This document shows, one piece after another, positions 21,913-22,587 of a stretch of 22,587 nucleotides of DNA. The stretch lies in the NCBI GenBank assembly GCA_900543455.1, contig UQRR01000029.1, positions 1-22,587 on the forward strand, written 5' to 3'. Under the pieces are notes generated by a model, which was given only the letters and a program-made list of their open reading frames with translations, was not told where the DNA came from and made no database searches. The stretch is from an uncultured Dialister sp. (GTDB lineage Bacteria; Bacillota; Negativicutes; Veillonellales; Dialisteraceae). A program made the translations under genes and the position numbers. Each line of letters begins with the position of its first letter. Position 1 is the first letter of the stretch.

Positions 21913-22374
21913 TCAAAGCCCCATTTTCTGGAATATATCATTTACATCAATCATCATGCTCCATCGATCTTCTCCTGTCCTATGAAAAATATACCAGTTC
22001 ATATTACCTCTTTGAAAATGAATGTGCTGCTCGCGTTGATCACGCCATGAATTATTCTCTTTGATTTTCCACCCATTGTTTCGGGCATAATTTGTCCAAA
22101 AATCAATACCATCTTTAGTTGGTAGTCCTCGATAAAACCTTTCCGCTTCTAAATACTTCACAACCCACCTTTTTTTAATTTTCACACCTTCTTTATACTT
22201 CATTGAAGGATCCGGTATGGACTGATAAACATCTATCATTAAATCAACGTTTAACATTATATATTTTCTATCTATATATTTTTCTCCCCAATAGAAGCCT
22301 GCCCACAAGAGAATAATAATAACAGTTATACAAATAGAAGCGATGGTGCTCTTTGCATCAGTTTTCACAGTCAT
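21913..22374 (-). CDS. Small membrane-anchored protein in immunity-gene position
   Basis: 153 residues, ATG 22374 preceded by GAGGT at six bases, 17 bases after the stop of the truncated CdiA frame. One membrane segment at about 9-30 (TIASICITVIIILLWAGFYW), then about 120 residues rich in Trp, Tyr, Arg and Lys (ERFYRGLPTKDGIDFWTNYA, RGNMNWYIFHRTGEDRWSMM) predicted outside the cytoplasm. I do not recognise a family. Its position suggests an immunity protein whose partner toxin has been lost from the CdiA upstream. Its stop TGA is in the same frame as the following toxin module, so that module begins directly after it. AT-rich like its neighbours. Confidence 0.6.
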   Translation of the reverse strand: MTVKTDAKSTIASICITVIIILLWAGFYWGEKYIDRKYIMLNVDLMIDVYQSIPDPSMKYKEGVKIKKRWVVKYLEAERFYRGLPTKDGIDFWTNYARNNGWKIKENNSWRDQREQHIHFQRGNMNWYIFHRTGEDRWSMMIDVNDIFQKMGL

Positions 22375-22391
22375 TTTAATACCTCAAACCA

Positions 22392-22587
22392 TTACAAATT
22401 TTTTATATTGCAAATGTATGTAGAGGATGTCACGGTCTTGCTTTCGTCACGGCTCTTGATCGTTGTGGTCTTGCTGGAGAGGAGACCGCGTTCCTTGTAT
22501 TTCAGACCGTAGTCGTCCCTGGACTCATTATAGCCGTTTTCCAGGTTCACGTCACCCTTGGCGGCAACCGTTATTTGACCGTTTTCT
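22392..22587 (-). CDS. CdiA/filamentous haemagglutinin-like protein, truncated C-terminus (partial)
   Basis: Runs off the right edge; 64 residues are in the window. ENGQITVAAKGDVNLENGYN and GLKYKERGLLSSKTTTIKSR match the repeat region of CdiA/FHA two-partner-secretion proteins (the GLLSSKTTT stretch is a strong marker). After DESKTVTSST, where family members go on with further repeats, it ends in YICNIKNL and a stop, so the C-terminal repeats, pretoxin and toxin are missing. The beta-helical exoprotein would be exported by a CdiB/TpsB outer-membrane partner not in this window. Confidence 0.7.
   Translation of the reverse strand, partial: ENGQITVAAKGDVNLENGYNESRDDYGLKYKERGLLSSKTTTIKSRDESKTVTSSTYICNIKNL

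Overview
The window looks like chromosome from an anaerobic diderm Firmicute (class Negativicutes; family and genus not resolved by eye). The grounds are strong AGGAGG-type ribosome binding sites and Firmicute-type RecQ and GyrB, combined with a filamentous-haemagglutinin/CdiA-type locus that needs an outer membrane, and a set of carriers for C4-dicarboxylates, other organic acids and glutamate typical of a fermenter. These placements are inference from protein and motif recognition; no search was run.

Positions 1-18626 are moderately GC-rich and hold eleven intact, apparently single-gene transcription units: recQ (-), dcuC (+), an M20/PepT-like peptidase (-), a TRIC/UPF0126 membrane protein (-), an M50 site-2 protease homologue (-), an Lrp/AsnC regulator (-), gltS (+), an orphan HicB-like protein (-), gyrB (-), a stand-alone GT51 peptidoglycan glycosyltransferase (+), and a divergent pair of a LysR regulator (-) and a DASS/SLC13 anion carrier (+), followed by dcuB (-). 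Four strong bidirectional-type terminators and several clear promoters are visible; the best is a perfect TTGACA-N17-TATAAT in front of gltS.

The gaps between these genes are packed with repetitive DNA. Nearly all of it is built of degenerate 7-bp tandem repeats (GGTTCAG, GGAGTGA, GTGACTG/GTGACTA, GGGATTA, CTGACTT), interleaved with a 27-bp hairpin family (GCGGCGC, A-rich loop, GCGCCGC) and other dispersed modules. Two roughly 150-bp composite copies lie in inverted orientation around the M50 and lrp genes and look like a MITE. The GTGACTRG tracts are mostly oriented the same way relative to the preceding stop codon, and in two genes the tract itself supplies the stop.

From about 18640 to the right edge the DNA becomes visibly AT-rich and free of heptad repeats. 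It starts with a decayed IS21-family istB tail and continues with a rearranged contact-dependent-inhibition (CDI) locus read right to left: the truncated end of a CdiA/FHA-like protein, a small membrane-anchored protein in the position of an immunity gene, a 5'-truncated CdiA C-terminal module whose last ~240 residues look like a circularly permuted papain/NlpC-like toxin, and an overlapping membrane-anchored beta-propeller-like candidate immunity gene that is split by a frameshift at a homopolymer. This horizontally acquired module is the most interesting biology here; the heptad/hairpin repeat system is the second.
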